DNA of 16,569 nucleotides from CAWDLX01 sp046728155 (GCA_046728155.1 JBKPDY010000128.1:1-16569), one strand, 5' to 3'; shown: positions 7,276-15,956, counted from the stretch's first letter. Numbers and translations are program-made. Notes: a model not told the origin generated them from the letters alone.

Positions 7276-8277
7276 ATGACGCAGGTTCGTTTGACGCAGT
7301 ATGCCCACGGGGGTGGATGTGCATGCAAGATTCCCCCAGGGGAACTGGAGACAGTGCTTGCCGGGCTCCGCAGCGACGCCTCGATGCCGAGCGCGTACGG
7401 ACCCCTGTTGGTCGGTCTGGAGCACGGAGACGATGCCGCGGTGGTCGCCGCGCCCGACGGTGGCCCGGCCTTCGTCCTCACGACCGACTTCTTCACGCCC
7501 GTCGTCGACGACCCCTACGATTGGGGGCGGATCGCCGCCGCCAACGCGCTGTCTGACATCTACGCGATGGGTGGCAGGCCTGTCCTCGCCGTCAACCTGC
7601 TCTGCTGGCCACGCGAAACGTTACCGATGGAACTGGCGGCGGAGGTTCTGCGCGGTGGTCTGGCCATTTCCGGCGAGGCCGGGTGCCACCTCGGCGGCGG
7701 CCACAGCGTCGATGATCCGGAACCCAAGTACGGCCTGGCTGTGGCCGGGGTGGTCGCTCCCGACCGGATGCTCCGCAACGACGCCGGTGTCGCCGGAGAG
7801 CCGCTGTCGTTGACCAAGCCCCTTGGAATCGGCGTACTCAACTCTCGGCACAAGGCTACCGGCGACGTCTTCGAGCACGCGGTCGCCGCCATGACGACAT
7901 TGAACCGCGATGCCGCATCCGCGGCCGTCGACCGTGGCTGTCGCTGCGCCACCGACGTCACCGGGTTCGGTCTGCTCGGCCACGTGCTGAAGCTAGCCCG
8001 CGCCAGTGGGGTTACGGCCGTCATCGACTCCGCGGCGGTCGAATACCTGGACGGCGCACGGAATGCTGTCGCCGATGGCTACGTCAGCGGCGGCACCCGA
8101 CGCAACCTCGAGTGGGTCCGCCCGCACACGTCGTTCCGCGATATCAGCGAAGACGAGGCACTCCTCCTGGCCGACGCGCAGACCTCCGGCGGCCTGGTCA
8201 TCGCCGGCGAGATCCCTGGTGCGCCGGTGATCGGCGAGCTGGTGCCGCGACGCGACGAGCTCCTCATCGTGGGCTGA
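7276..8277 (+). CDS. selD: Selenide, water dikinase (selenophosphate synthetase)
   Basis: Makes selenophosphate from selenide and ATP, the selenium donor for SelA. The N-terminus RLTQYAHGGGCACKIPPGEL matches the family. The catalytic site is Cys15 with Lys18 (E. coli Cys17 and Lys20), so this is a Cys form, not a selenoprotein: the codon is TGT. Further motifs are GDDAAVV, LTTDFFTPVVDDPYDWGRIA, AANALSDIYAMGG, GGGHSVDDPEPKYGLAV, CATDVTGFGLLGH and DAQTSGGL. It is 333 aa from ATG 7276, chosen because the family has only a few residues before RLTQY. ATG 7246 and 7240 are in-frame alternatives, and none has a good ribosome binding site. The tRNA(Sec) gene follows 32 bases after the stop. Confidence 0.96.
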   Translation: MTQVRLTQYAHGGGCACKIPPGELETVLAGLRSDASMPSAYGPLLVGLEHGDDAAVVAAPDGGPAFVLTTDFFTPVVDDPYDWGRIAAANALSDIYAMGGRPVLAVNLLCWPRETLPMELAAEVLRGGLAISGEAGCHLGGGHSVDDPEPKYGLAVAGVVAPDRMLRNDAGVAGEPLSLTKPLGIGVLNSRHKATGDVFEHAVAAMTTLNRDAASAAVDRGCRCATDVTGFGLLGHVLKLARASGVTAVIDSAAVEYLDGARNAVADGYVSGGTRRNLEWVRPHTSFRDISEDEALLLADAQTSGGLVIAGEIPGAPVIGELVPRRDELLIVG

Positions 8278-8303
8278 CGCCGCGAGGATCATCGCGCTAG
8301 TGT
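8274..8303 (+). promoter_or_regulatory. Candidate promoter of selC
   Basis: CTGACG (8274-8279), overlapping the selD stop, and TAGTGT (8298-8303) form a -35/-10-like pair with an 18-base spacer. The -10 element ends 6 bases before the first base of the tRNA gene at 8310. The match to consensus is modest, and the tRNA could also be processed from a selD-selC-selB transcript. Confidence 0.35.
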
Positions 8304-8309
8304 CTTCGC

Positions 8310-8404
8310 GGAGGTGTTAGTCGGCTGGTGCCGGCCCCGGCCTTCAAAGCCGTGGGACGTGTGACGAACGCGTCGGCGGGTTCGATTCCCGTCCGCCTCC
8401 GCCA
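8310..8404 (+). tRNA. selC: Selenocysteine tRNA, anticodon TCA
   Basis: A 95-base tRNA(Sec) with encoded CCA. Acceptor strands are 8310-8317 and 8393-8400 (seven pairs including one T-G, then a T-C mismatch at the eighth). Two unpaired bases precede a long six-pair D stem (GTCGGC/GCCGGC, loop TGGT), diagnostic of tRNA(Sec). The anticodon loop CTTCAAA is at 8342-8348, with TCA at 8344-8346. The anticodon stem has a C-T mismatch at its outer pair. A seven-pair extra arm GACGTGT/ACGCGTC has loop GACGA (8356-8374). The T arm is GCGGG-TTCGATT-CCCGT with a G-T pair. Discriminator G is 8401 and CCA 8402-8404. It lies between selD and selB, reading UGA for the fdhA product. Confidence 0.97.
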
Positions 8405-8423
8405 CATGTTGAGGACACCCGCA

Positions 8424-10175
8424 ATGAGCATGCATGTGATCGCGACCGCTGGTCACGTCGACCACGGAAAGTCCGCCCTGCTGCGCGCATTGACGGGCAT
8501 GGAGCCCGACCGGTGGGAGGAGGAGCGGCGGCGCGGGTTGACGATCGACCTCGGTTTCGTGTGGACGGACGGGCGTCGCGGGCCGATCGCCTTCGTCGAT
8601 GTACCGGGCCACGAACGGTTCGTCGGCAACATGCTTGCCGGCGTCGGCCCGGTTCCGGCCGTACTGTTCGTTGTCGCCGCTGACGAGGGCTGGATGCCGC
8701 AGTCGGCCGAACATCTGTTGGCGCTGCACTCCCTCGGCGTCCGCCACGGTCTGCTGGCGGTGACGAAGACGGATCTGATGGAACCGGAGCTCGCGGCCGA
8801 GGAGGCGCTCGACGAGATTCGACGGACCAGCCTCGGCGACATCCCGTGGGTCGCGGTCAGCGCGCGAACTGGAGACGGCCTGCCGGAGCTTCGCGACGCG
8901 CTCGACGATCTCGTAGGGCGTTTGCCAGAGAGCGATACGTCGGCTCCGGTCCGGCTGTGGGTGGATCGCAGCTTCACGATCCGCGGTGCCGGCCCCGTCG
9001 TCACCGGTACGCTCGCGGCCGGCACCGTGCGGACCGGCGACGTTCTCGAGCTTGCGCGCACCTCCGGCCGCTTCGTCATACGCGAGATGCAGACGCTCAA
9101 CAAACATGCCGACGAGGTGGCCGGCGTCGCGAGGGTGGCGTTGAACCTGCGCGGCCCGGGGCGGACGGCGATCGAGCGGGGCGACGCCTTGATGTCTCCG
9201 GGCATGTACCGGTGCACGGCGGTGGCCGATGTGCGGACGCGGCTCTGCCGTCCCAAAGACCTGCCCAGAGAGCTGTTGGTACACGCGGGCACCGCTACCG
9301 TCAGCTGTACGGTACGGCCAATCGGCGCCGACACGGCGCGACTCGCCCTTGCTGCCCCGTTGCCGTTGCGGGTCGGCGATCGGATCGTGCTCCGCCACGA
9401 CCGAGGAATCGCCGGCGGCGCGGTCATGCTCGATGTCGACCCGATCCCGCTGCGCCGCCGGGGGGCCGCTCGCCGACGCGCCGGCGAGCTGGAGTCCTAT
9501 TCGGACACACCTGACGGCCTGAGCGAACTGAGCCGACGCGGCTTCGTCCGCGAAGGATCGTTGCGCGCGATCGGCATCGATCCACCAGTACGGCCGTTGG
9601 TCGGCGACTGGTTGGTCGCGCCCGAGTTGGAGCGCGCCTTGCGGGATCGGCTGGCGGCGATGGTCGCCCGACGAGCCGACGATCCTGCCGCCGGACCGCT
9701 GGGTGTCGACGATGCGCGCAAGATGCTTGAGCTGCCGGATATTCGTCTTGTACCGGCGCTCGTGTTTCCTCCGCTGGTCATCAGGGACGGTGTCATCGTT
9801 GCTGCCGACGCGCCGGACACGCTCGCGCCGACCGTCCGGAACGCTCTGGCCGCGCTGGAGCGACTCGTCGGTGCCGGCTTCACCGTTCCGTCCGAGGATG
9901 AACTGGCCGTTATCGGGCTACAGGCAAGGGAGATAGCCGCCGCGGTACGCGCTGGCCGCCTCGTGCGACTCGCGCCGGGAGTGGTGCTGCTGCCACGCAC
10001 GGTCGCCCACGCGGTCGGCCTACTTGCCGAGCTGACGCAGCCATTCACCGCCGGGCAGGCACGCGAGGCTCTCGGCACCACCCGTAAGGTCATCGTTCCG
10101 CTGCTTGAATACCTCGCCATCCACGGCCGTACGCGACGTGACGCGCAGGGCCAGCATCACGTCACTGGGCGCTGA
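8424..10175 (+). CDS. selB: Selenocysteine-specific translation elongation factor
   Basis: A GTPase that carries Sec-tRNA(Sec) to the ribosome at UGA codons marked by a SECIS hairpin. GTPase motifs: G1 GHVDHGKS (10-17), G2 region RGLTIDLGF, G3 DVPGHE (59-64), G4 TKTD (114-117, a variant of NKxD). EF-Tu-like domains II/III follow (FTIRGAGPVVTGTLAAGTV at about 180-200). The last about 200 residues form the winged-helix region that binds the SECIS RNA. It is 583 aa, near E. coli SelB at 614. ATG 8424 is chosen because GAGGA lies 8 bases before it and the G1 motif then starts at residue 10. The longer open frame begins inside the tRNA gene. Its 3' end overlaps that of the convergent nrfD-like gene by 14 bases. 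Confidence 0.97.
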   Translation: MSMHVIATAGHVDHGKSALLRALTGMEPDRWEEERRRGLTIDLGFVWTDGRRGPIAFVDVPGHERFVGNMLAGVGPVPAVLFVVAADEGWMPQSAEHLLALHSLGVRHGLLAVTKTDLMEPELAAEEALDEIRRTSLGDIPWVAVSARTGDGLPELRDALDDLVGRLPESDTSAPVRLWVDRSFTIRGAGPVVTGTLAAGTVRTGDVLELARTSGRFVIREMQTLNKHADEVAGVARVALNLRGPGRTAIERGDALMSPGMYRCTAVADVRTRLCRPKDLPRELLVHAGTATVSCTVRPIGADTARLALAAPLPLRVGDRIVLRHDRGIAGGAVMLDVDPIPLRRRGAARRRAGELESYSDTPDGLSELSRRGFVREGSLRAIGIDPPVRPLVGDWLVAPELERALRDRLAAMVARRADDPAAGPLGVDDARKMLELPDIRLVPALVFPPLVIRDGVIVAADAPDTLAPTVRNALAALERLVGAGFTVPSEDELAVIGLQAREIAAAVRAGRLVRLAPGVVLLPRTVAHAVGLLAELTQPFTAGQAREALGTTRKVIVPLLEYLAIHGRTRRDAQGQHHVTGR

Positions 10176-11085
10176 AGATCACCGCAGCGCGAAGGGCCAG
10201 CACGCCAATGAGCACCAGCAGTGCCACCCATGCGACCGCGTGGGACGATCGCACCGCGACCGCGCCGTCGCCGGTGACCTCGCGCCGCGTGGTGGCCACG
10301 CCGGTCAGGCCGGGCACCATGCTTGCGAACGCCACCAGCCAGAGCAGCAACCACGGGTAGGCGAACGCCTTCCTGAGCTCCCCGGGGCCGATGAGCAGCA
10401 GCACGAAGACCACAATTAAGGCGACCTCGAGCACGAGGAAGAGGCGCTCGAACCGCTCGAAGACCCGAATACTTGCTCGTGCGTCCGCGCGTCGGTGCAC
10501 CAGCCAGCTGAGCAGCGCGGCCGAGCCGGTCAGCCCGGAGGCGAGGAACAGTGCGCCGAGCGCCCATGTATCGCTCCACACCGGCTGGTTCGACACGGCG
10601 AGCAGGACCCCGGTGTAGCCGGCGATGAAGAGGCCGAGGAGCGCCCCGACCGCCGTCCAGAGCTTTCCTAGTGCGCCGGGGAGAAGGGGGGCCCGACCGC
10701 GGTCACGCACCACCGCATCGACGAACGACACCGTGACGAAGAGTCCGAACACGATCAGCGCCCACGACCCGACCGACATCGGCGACCAGTACTTGAAGTT
10801 GAGGCCAGCGTTATCCGGCGTCGTGTTGACGAGCATGTGCCAGAACCGGAGAGGTTGGCGGAGGTCGAGCGTGAGTAGCACCGGGCAGACCAGAAATGCG
10901 GGGAACGCGACATAGAACCCGAGCCGGGCGGCGGGTTCGTCGATCGGATTGCCGTTGATACGCAACAACGCGGCGAGGACGTACGACCCGCCGGACAGTC
11001 CCGCCAGGAAGAAGTAGAAGAGGATGTACCACGTCCAGTCGGGTGCCCGCACGAAATGTTCGCCCGCGTCGGCCAGCAGCGTCAT
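10162..11085 (-). CDS. nrfD: Formate dehydrogenase membrane anchor, NrfD/PsrC family
   Basis: An integral membrane protein that would pass electrons from the iron-sulfur subunit to quinone. At 307 aa with about eight hydrophobic helices (near 18-41, 56-74, 106-125, 143-164, 174-195, 213-232, 243-262, 283-303), it fits the NrfD/PsrC family. The first helix carries the family-like AGLSGGSYVLAALLRINGN. NrfD proteins bind no heme, unlike the cytochrome b subunit (FdnI) of the E. coli enzyme. ATG 11085 overlaps the fdhB stop (ATGA) and is preceded by GGAGG six bases upstream. It is the last gene of the fdh operon. Identity as NrfD-like is firm; quinone reduction is inferred from family and context. 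Confidence 0.92.
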   Translation of the reverse strand: MTLLADAGEHFVRAPDWTWYILFYFFLAGLSGGSYVLAALLRINGNPIDEPAARLGFYVAFPAFLVCPVLLTLDLRQPLRFWHMLVNTTPDNAGLNFKYWSPMSVGSWALIVFGLFVTVSFVDAVVRDRGRAPLLPGALGKLWTAVGALLGLFIAGYTGVLLAVSNQPVWSDTWALGALFLASGLTGSAALLSWLVHRRADARASIRVFERFERLFLVLEVALIVVFVLLLIGPGELRKAFAYPWLLLWLVAFASMVPGLTGVATTRREVTGDGAVAVRSSHAVAWVALLVLIGVLALRAAVIFSAQ

Positions 11086-11942
11086 CGTGCACCTCCGCCC
11101 GCGATCGGCGAGGGCTCGGGTTCAGCGGGGGTAGCCGTCGGCGGCGACGGCTCGCGGCGGCGGCGCAGGGCTATCAGCCCACCGATGACACCCAGGGCCG
11201 CCGTGACCACGGTGGCGAGGTAACCTCGTGCGTTATTCCGGCTGGGCAGCACCGCGTTGGCCGCGTTGGGCAGCCCATACGTCTCCGGCTCGTCCATGAG
11301 CAGAAAGAAGGCGTTGAGTCCGCCGTAAACGGAGTCATCCGCGCCGTACAGGCGCGCCTCGGTCACGCCCTGGGCATGCAGGTCGTCCACCCGCTTCTTG
11401 GCGGTCAGACGCAGATCCTTGACCGGGCCGAACTGGATCGACTGGGTCGGGCAGGCCTTGGCGCAGGCCGGTTCCAGCCCACCCTGGAGGCGGTCGTAGC
11501 AGAGCGTGCATTTCTGAGCGACGTTGGTCTGCTCGTCCATTCCGATCACGCCGTACGGGCAGGCCGAGATGCAGTTGCGACAGCCATTGCACACCGACGG
11601 CTGGATGTAAACCGTGTCGAACTCCGTCTTGATGATCGCGTTCGTCGGGCAGACCTCCATACAGCTCGCGTGGGTGCAGTGCTTGCAGACATCCGACATC
11701 ATCAGCCAGGCGCGCCCTTGGCCGGCGCCTGATGTCTGATCCGGGACCCGGTCGATGAACTGCACGTGTCGCCAGTTCTGCTCGTTGAGGCTGCCGGTGT
11801 TGTCGTAGCCGTCGCCGAAGGCCGGTTCATTGCCGGGAAGCTGGTTCCATTCCTTGCAGGCGACCTCGCACGCCTTGCAGCCGATGCACACGCTCGTATC
11901 GGTGAAGAAGCCATAGGCCTGGCCGGGCGTGATATCAACCAT
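11082..11942 (-). CDS. fdhB: Formate dehydrogenase iron-sulfur (beta) subunit
   Basis: An electron-transfer subunit with four [4Fe-4S] sites. Cysteines lie at 19/22/25/29 (CIGCKACEVACKEW), 86/89/94/98, 118/121/124/128 (CNGCRNCISACPYG) and 145/148/160/164. It is 286 aa, close to E. coli FdnH (294). A single hydrophobic segment at about 241-259 followed by RRRRE would anchor the C-terminus in the membrane, as in FdnH. ATG 11942 shares its A with the fdhE stop (TGATG), and the protein starts MVDITPGQAYGFFTDTS, directly before the first cluster. The frame stays open upstream to 12431 but that part is antisense-like shadow within fdhE. It should sit on FdhA, be co-exported with it, and donate to the NrfD protein. 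Confidence 0.95.
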   Translation of the reverse strand: MVDITPGQAYGFFTDTSVCIGCKACEVACKEWNQLPGNEPAFGDGYDNTGSLNEQNWRHVQFIDRVPDQTSGAGQGRAWLMMSDVCKHCTHASCMEVCPTNAIIKTEFDTVYIQPSVCNGCRNCISACPYGVIGMDEQTNVAQKCTLCYDRLQGGLEPACAKACPTQSIQFGPVKDLRLTAKKRVDDLHAQGVTEARLYGADDSVYGGLNAFFLLMDEPETYGLPNAANAVLPSRNNARGYLATVVTAALGVIGGLIALRRRREPSPPTATPAEPEPSPIAGGGAR

Positions 11943-12796
11943 CAGAACCCCATCAGGTTGGGTGTGATCTTGGAGAGGCCTTGGTCGGCGGCGTACAGCG
12001 CGAGGGGCAGGGCCGCCAGCTCGTCTACCTCCGGCACGGCCTTGGCGTCGCGGCTGAGATCGACATCGAGGAGGTACCGGTCGCAGGTGGCGCACGCGTC
12101 GATACGGATGTGCGGGAACAGTGGAGGGTCGGCCCCCGTCTCGTCGTCGTGGCCCACAACCGGGCCCTCGCGATGCTCGGCGTACACCGTGTGCTTTGCT
12201 CCCGCGTTTTCCCCGCAGGACGGGCAGGCGCTGGCCGAATAGCTCCAGGCGTGTGCGCACCGCGCGCAGATCAGCTGGCGAGCTCCGCTGACCAGCCGAT
12301 CCTCGGCCAGGGCGCGGACGCTGACCTGCGGCGTCCCGCCGCAGCGCGGGCAGCGCCGGCCGCCCCTTGCCGCCGGATCCTGCGCGCACGCCGAAGTGGC
12401 CAGATCCTGGAGTGCCACAAGCAACGGCCACAACGCCGCGCGTGCCAGATAGGTCTCGATCGGAGGCAGCTCACTCCCGGCGAGCCACCCGGCCAGCGAT
12501 TGCTCCAGCCCTCCCGCGTCGAACCTGTCGCGGGCCGCCGTCGCCATCGCCTCGGGTCCGGCCGCCTCGGTCGCCTTGACGACCTGGGCGAGTACCTGTG
12601 CGGCGGCCCACCGCGCCACATGCTGAGGTGGTGGCGGATCCGGTCGGACGAGAGCCCAGGTGTCCTGCCACACATCGACCAGGGCGACGTAGAGCCCCAG
12701 CACCTCGGCCGCGAACGGATACCGTTCGCGCAGCACCTCGGCTCGCGCCCGGTGGGTCGGCCACGGGCTCAGGGCTTCGTCGGGTGGCGCTCCCAT
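11942..12796 (-). CDS. fdhE: Formate dehydrogenase accessory protein
   Basis: A cytoplasmic maturation factor that binds the FDH catalytic subunit before Tat export. The N-terminal half is helical. The C-terminal half has four CxxC zinc/iron-binding pairs: 149/152 (CPRCGGTP), 177/180 (CARCAHAWSY), 191/194 (CPSCGE) and 235/238 (CATCDRYLLDVD), the FdhE pattern. Length is 284 aa from ATG 12796, near the usual 300-310. That start lies 4 bases after the fdhA stop; the frame runs on upstream to 12916 but only inside fdhA. It is placed between the catalytic and beta subunit genes, unlike E. coli, where fdhE follows the structural genes. Confidence 0.92.
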   Translation of the reverse strand: MGAPPDEALSPWPTHRARAEVLRERYPFAAEVLGLYVALVDVWQDTWALVRPDPPPPQHVARWAAAQVLAQVVKATEAAGPEAMATAARDRFDAGGLEQSLAGWLAGSELPPIETYLARAALWPLLVALQDLATSACAQDPAARGGRRCPRCGGTPQVSVRALAEDRLVSGARQLICARCAHAWSYSASACPSCGENAGAKHTVYAEHREGPVVGHDDETGADPPLFPHIRIDACATCDRYLLDVDLSRDAKAVPEVDELAALPLALYAADQGLSKITPNLMGF

Positions 12797-12800
12797 CCCA

Positions 12801-15800
12801 TCACATCTTCTCGATGTTGACGAGGAAGGCCTTGAACTCCGGGGTGCGTGCGCTGGCGTCTCCCACGAAGGGAGTGAGGGCGTTGGCGAGCCAGTGCTGA
12901 CCGGTGTTGATGCCAACGAAGCCCCAGTGGATCGGAATGCCGATCTGATAGATCTTCTTTCCGTCCACCGTCAGTGGACCCAGTCTCTTCGTCACGACGG
13001 CCCGGACCTCGAGCTTCCCCCGCTTCGAGAACACCCGGACATGGTCGCCGGTCTCGATTCCTTTCTCGCGCGCCAGTTCGGCCGGCACCTCGACGAAGGC
13101 CTCGGGCTGCAGCTGGACGAGGTGCTCGACCTGCTGGGTGATGTAGTGCTCGTGCTCGGTCAATCGATAGGAGGTCGCTACGTACGGGTAGTCGGCCGCT
13201 GTGCCGAACCGGTTGGCCCGCCCGGCCGCCGAGTCGTAGAGGAAGGCAACAGGAGTCGCCGACACCGTGGGGTGCAACGGGTTGTTGATGGGCGACTCGA
13301 CCGGCTCGTAGTGCTCGGGGAACGGGCCATCGGCGACGCCGTTGCTGAAGAGCCGTCCGGTGCCTTCCCCGGTCATGATGAACGGCAGCGGCGAGTCCGG
13401 TTTGCTCGGATCGGCGGTCGGCGGGTAGTCCGGTACGTCGCCCGTCCACAGGCCGGCCGCGGCGTCCCATTTGATGCCGGGCCGCTCGGGGTCCCACGGC
13501 TGTCCCTTCGGGTCGGCCGAGGCGCGGTTGTACAGGACCCGCCGGTTGGCCGGCCAGCTCCAGGCCCAATGGGGGTAGAAACCCATGCCGGTCGGGTCGT
13601 TCGTGGCTGGGTCCTGGACTCCGTCGCGACGCTTGGTCAGGTTTCCGGCCTCGGGATAGTGGCCCGTGTAGATCCAGTCGCCGGCGGTCGTGGTGCCGTC
13701 GTCCTTGAGCGCACCGAACGTCATCAACCGCTGACCGGTCGTGAGATCGCGGCCGTTGATCTCCTGAGCGATCTCGTCCAGCGTCGGTTGGCGCGGATCC
13801 TGGTATGCGAGGGTGAGGGCCATGATCGGATCCGTGAAGGCGCCGCCCTGCTGCTTGTATAGATCGCGAACCCGCGCGAACAGCTCCGCGATGATCCAGT
13901 GGTCGTGTCGGGACTGGCCTTCCGGCGGCAGGACCTGTTCCTTCCATTGCGCCCAGCGCCCGCTGTTGGTGAACGAGCCGTCCTTTTCGATCCAGTGCGT
14001 GGCCGGCAGCAGGAACACCTCGGTCTGGACCGTGCTGGCATCGATGCCAGGTGCGGTCCAGAACTCGGAGCTCGTGGTCGGAAAGGCGTCCATGACACAG
14101 AGCCACTTGAGGTTTGACAGCGCCTGCAGCACCTGGTTGGAGTCGGGCCCGATGCTCGTCGCCGTCATGCCGGAGAGCATGAGCCCTTCCATCTTCCCGC
14201 GTAGCGCCTGATCGAAAATGCTGAGCCAGGATGCGTTCTTGGCCGGCTTGGGCAGGTAGGCGAAGGCGAACTCGTTGCCCTTGGTGGCCGCGTCCCCATA
14301 CCAGGTCTTCAGTAGGCTCACCATGAACTTGCGGTAGTTCGTGCCGAAGTAGTTCAACGAGTTCGGACGAAGCTTCTTGCTCGCGCTCTGGGTCACGTAG
14401 TCGTCGACCGTGCGCTGCCCCGGAGCGGGAACCTTCAGGTATCCCGGCAGGATATCCCAGGAGATCGCGTGGTCGGTGTTGCCCTGGATGTTGGCGTGTC
14501 CGCGCTCCGCGTTCATCCCGCCACCGGGGCGCCCCATGTTACCGAGCAGCAGTTGGAGCAGGGCACCGGACCGGATGAGCTGTACGCCGGTGGAGTGGTG
14601 GGTCAAGCCGACCGCGTAGACGATCGTCATCACCTTGTCCGGCCGGCCCATCTCACCCACGAGTTGGGCCACCTCCTGGAACTCGGCCGCCGGGATTCCG
14701 GTGATGCGCTCGACCATCTCGGGGGTGTAGCGGCTGTAGTGTGTGCGCATCAGGTTGAGCACCGAGCGCGGGTGCTCGATGTCGACCTTGGCGAAACCGT
14801 CCGGCCCTTTCTCGTATGTCCACTGTGTAGGGTCGTAGGAGCGCTTGGTCTGGTCGTAGGCGTTGAACAGTCCGTCGTTGAACGCGTAGCCTTCCTTCAC
14901 CACAAGGCCAGCGTTCGTCGCGAACTGGACGTACTCCTTGTGGTACAGGTTGTTCTGCAGCACGTAGTTGATCAGCCCACCGAAGTAGGCGACGTCGGTC
15001 CCGGTCCGGATGCGCAGATGCTTGTCGGCAACGGCGGAGGTCCGGGTGAAGCGAGGGTCGGCGTGGATCATCTTCGCGCCCCGCTCGAGCTTCGCCCGCA
15101 TCATCCATTGGAAGCCGACCGGATGCGCCTCGGCGGGGTTGGCGCCATTGATCAGGATCAAGTCGGCATGCCTGATGTCACGCCAGTGGTTGGTCATGGC
15201 TCCGCGGCCAAACGAGGCGGCCAAACTGACCACCGTGGGACCGTGTCAAACGCGGGCCTGTTGCTCCAGATAGACCATTCCAAGGCCACGCATCACCTTC
15301 GTGGCGAAGTAGCCCTCCTCGGAGCTGAACGCCGCGCCGCCGGCGAAGGCGATGCCTTCGCACCGGTTGACGACGTTTCCGTCGGCGTCCGTCGTGACAA
15401 ACGTGCGATCACGCGAGGTCTTGATGTTCTGGGCCAACCGGTCGAGCGCGAAGTCCCACGAGACCTGCTTCCACTCCTTCGCACCGGCTGCACGGTAGAG
15501 CGGGCTCTGCACGCGCCGACGGGAGACCGCGAGCTGCAGCGCCGTGGCTCCCTTGGGACACAGCCTTCCCTCGTTGACCGGGCTGTCCGGGTCACCCTCG
15601 ATCTGGAGTAGTTCGACCTTGCCGTCCGACGTCTTCCGGGTGTAGGCGAGCAGAGCACATCCCACCGCGCAGTATGGACAGACGGAGTGCGCGACCGTTG
15701 CCCCCTCGATTCGAAGCTTCAGCTTGACCTGTGTGGCTGGGGCGAGGTCGAAGCCGAGGACCGAGACGCCCAGCCCCCCGGCCGCGCTCAGTTGAAGGAA

Positions 15801-15821
15801 CTCGCGCCGCGTGATCTCCAC
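12801..15821 (-). CDS. fdhA: Selenocysteine-containing formate dehydrogenase catalytic (alpha) subunit
   Basis: Oxidises formate to CO2 at a Mo- or W-bis-pterin site. One gene of 1006 residues if TGA 15248-15246 is read as Sec192 (context QQARV-U-HGPTVVSLA), close to E. coli FdnG (1015). The Tat signal is TRREFLQLSAAGGLGV at about 4-19. The N-terminal [4Fe-4S] cluster uses Cys48, 51, 55 and 88 (CPYCAVGC ... LCPKGA). After Sec come MTNHWRDIRHADLILINGAN and AHADPRF-like pterin-domain motifs, then GNMGRPGGGMNAERGHANIQ. The molybdopterin-dinucleotide domain is C-terminal. GTG 15821 is chosen because GGGAG lies 6 bases upstream and it starts just before the Tat signal. Without Sec the gene would be split into 191- and about 810-residue pieces lacking the catalytic residue. 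A SECIS-like hairpin follows the TGA, and the promoter is at 15893-15920. Confidence 0.96.
15216..15248 (-). promoter_or_regulatory. Bacterial SECIS element with Sec TGA codon
   Basis: On the minus strand, TGA (15248-15246) is followed by CACGGTCCCAC and then a seven-pair hairpin: GGTGGTC (15234-15228), loop AGTTT (15227-15223), GGCCGCC (15222-15216). The loop begins 21 bases from the T of TGA, nearly the same spacing as in E. coli fdhF/fdnG, and contains a G as SelB recognition requires. TGACACGG also matches the E. coli genes. Two T-G pairs are in the stem. Confidence 0.8.
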
Positions 15822-15892
15822 ATCGGTCTCCCTTCGTCGGGACCGCTGGGATCGTTCGATTCCCTGCAGTGGGGACGCTGCCGGTACCAAAA

Positions 15893-15920
15893 ATGCTAGA
15901 CCTTCGCCGGATGGCGTCAA
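15893..15920 (-). promoter_or_regulatory. Promoter of the fdh operon
   Basis: Minus-strand TTGACG (15920-15915) and TAGCAT (15898-15893) are separated by 16 bases, a good housekeeping-sigma promoter. Transcription would start near 15886 and give a leader of about 65 bases before the fdhA GTG. No other -35/-10 pair in the gap 15822-15956 is as good. I see no obvious operator repeat over it. Confidence 0.65.
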
Positions 15921-15956
15921 GTAGATCAAACCGGGGGCGGCGGAGCGGAACCGTGG

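Noticed and set aside
8289..9398. Long minus-strand open frame opposite selC/selB (369 aa)
   Set aside because: Antisense to the certain tRNA and GTPase domain of selB; composition is Arg/Pro/His-rich and it is a codon-bias shadow.
12769..14106. 445-codon minus-strand frame inside fdhA
   Set aside because: Out-of-frame shadow of fdhA, Arg/Gly/Pro-rich, no domain.
15246..15929. N-terminal part of fdhA as a separate short gene ending at TGA
   Set aside because: The TGA sits at the catalytic Sec position, followed by a SECIS-like hairpin and the rest of the enzyme in the same frame, with selABCD alongside.
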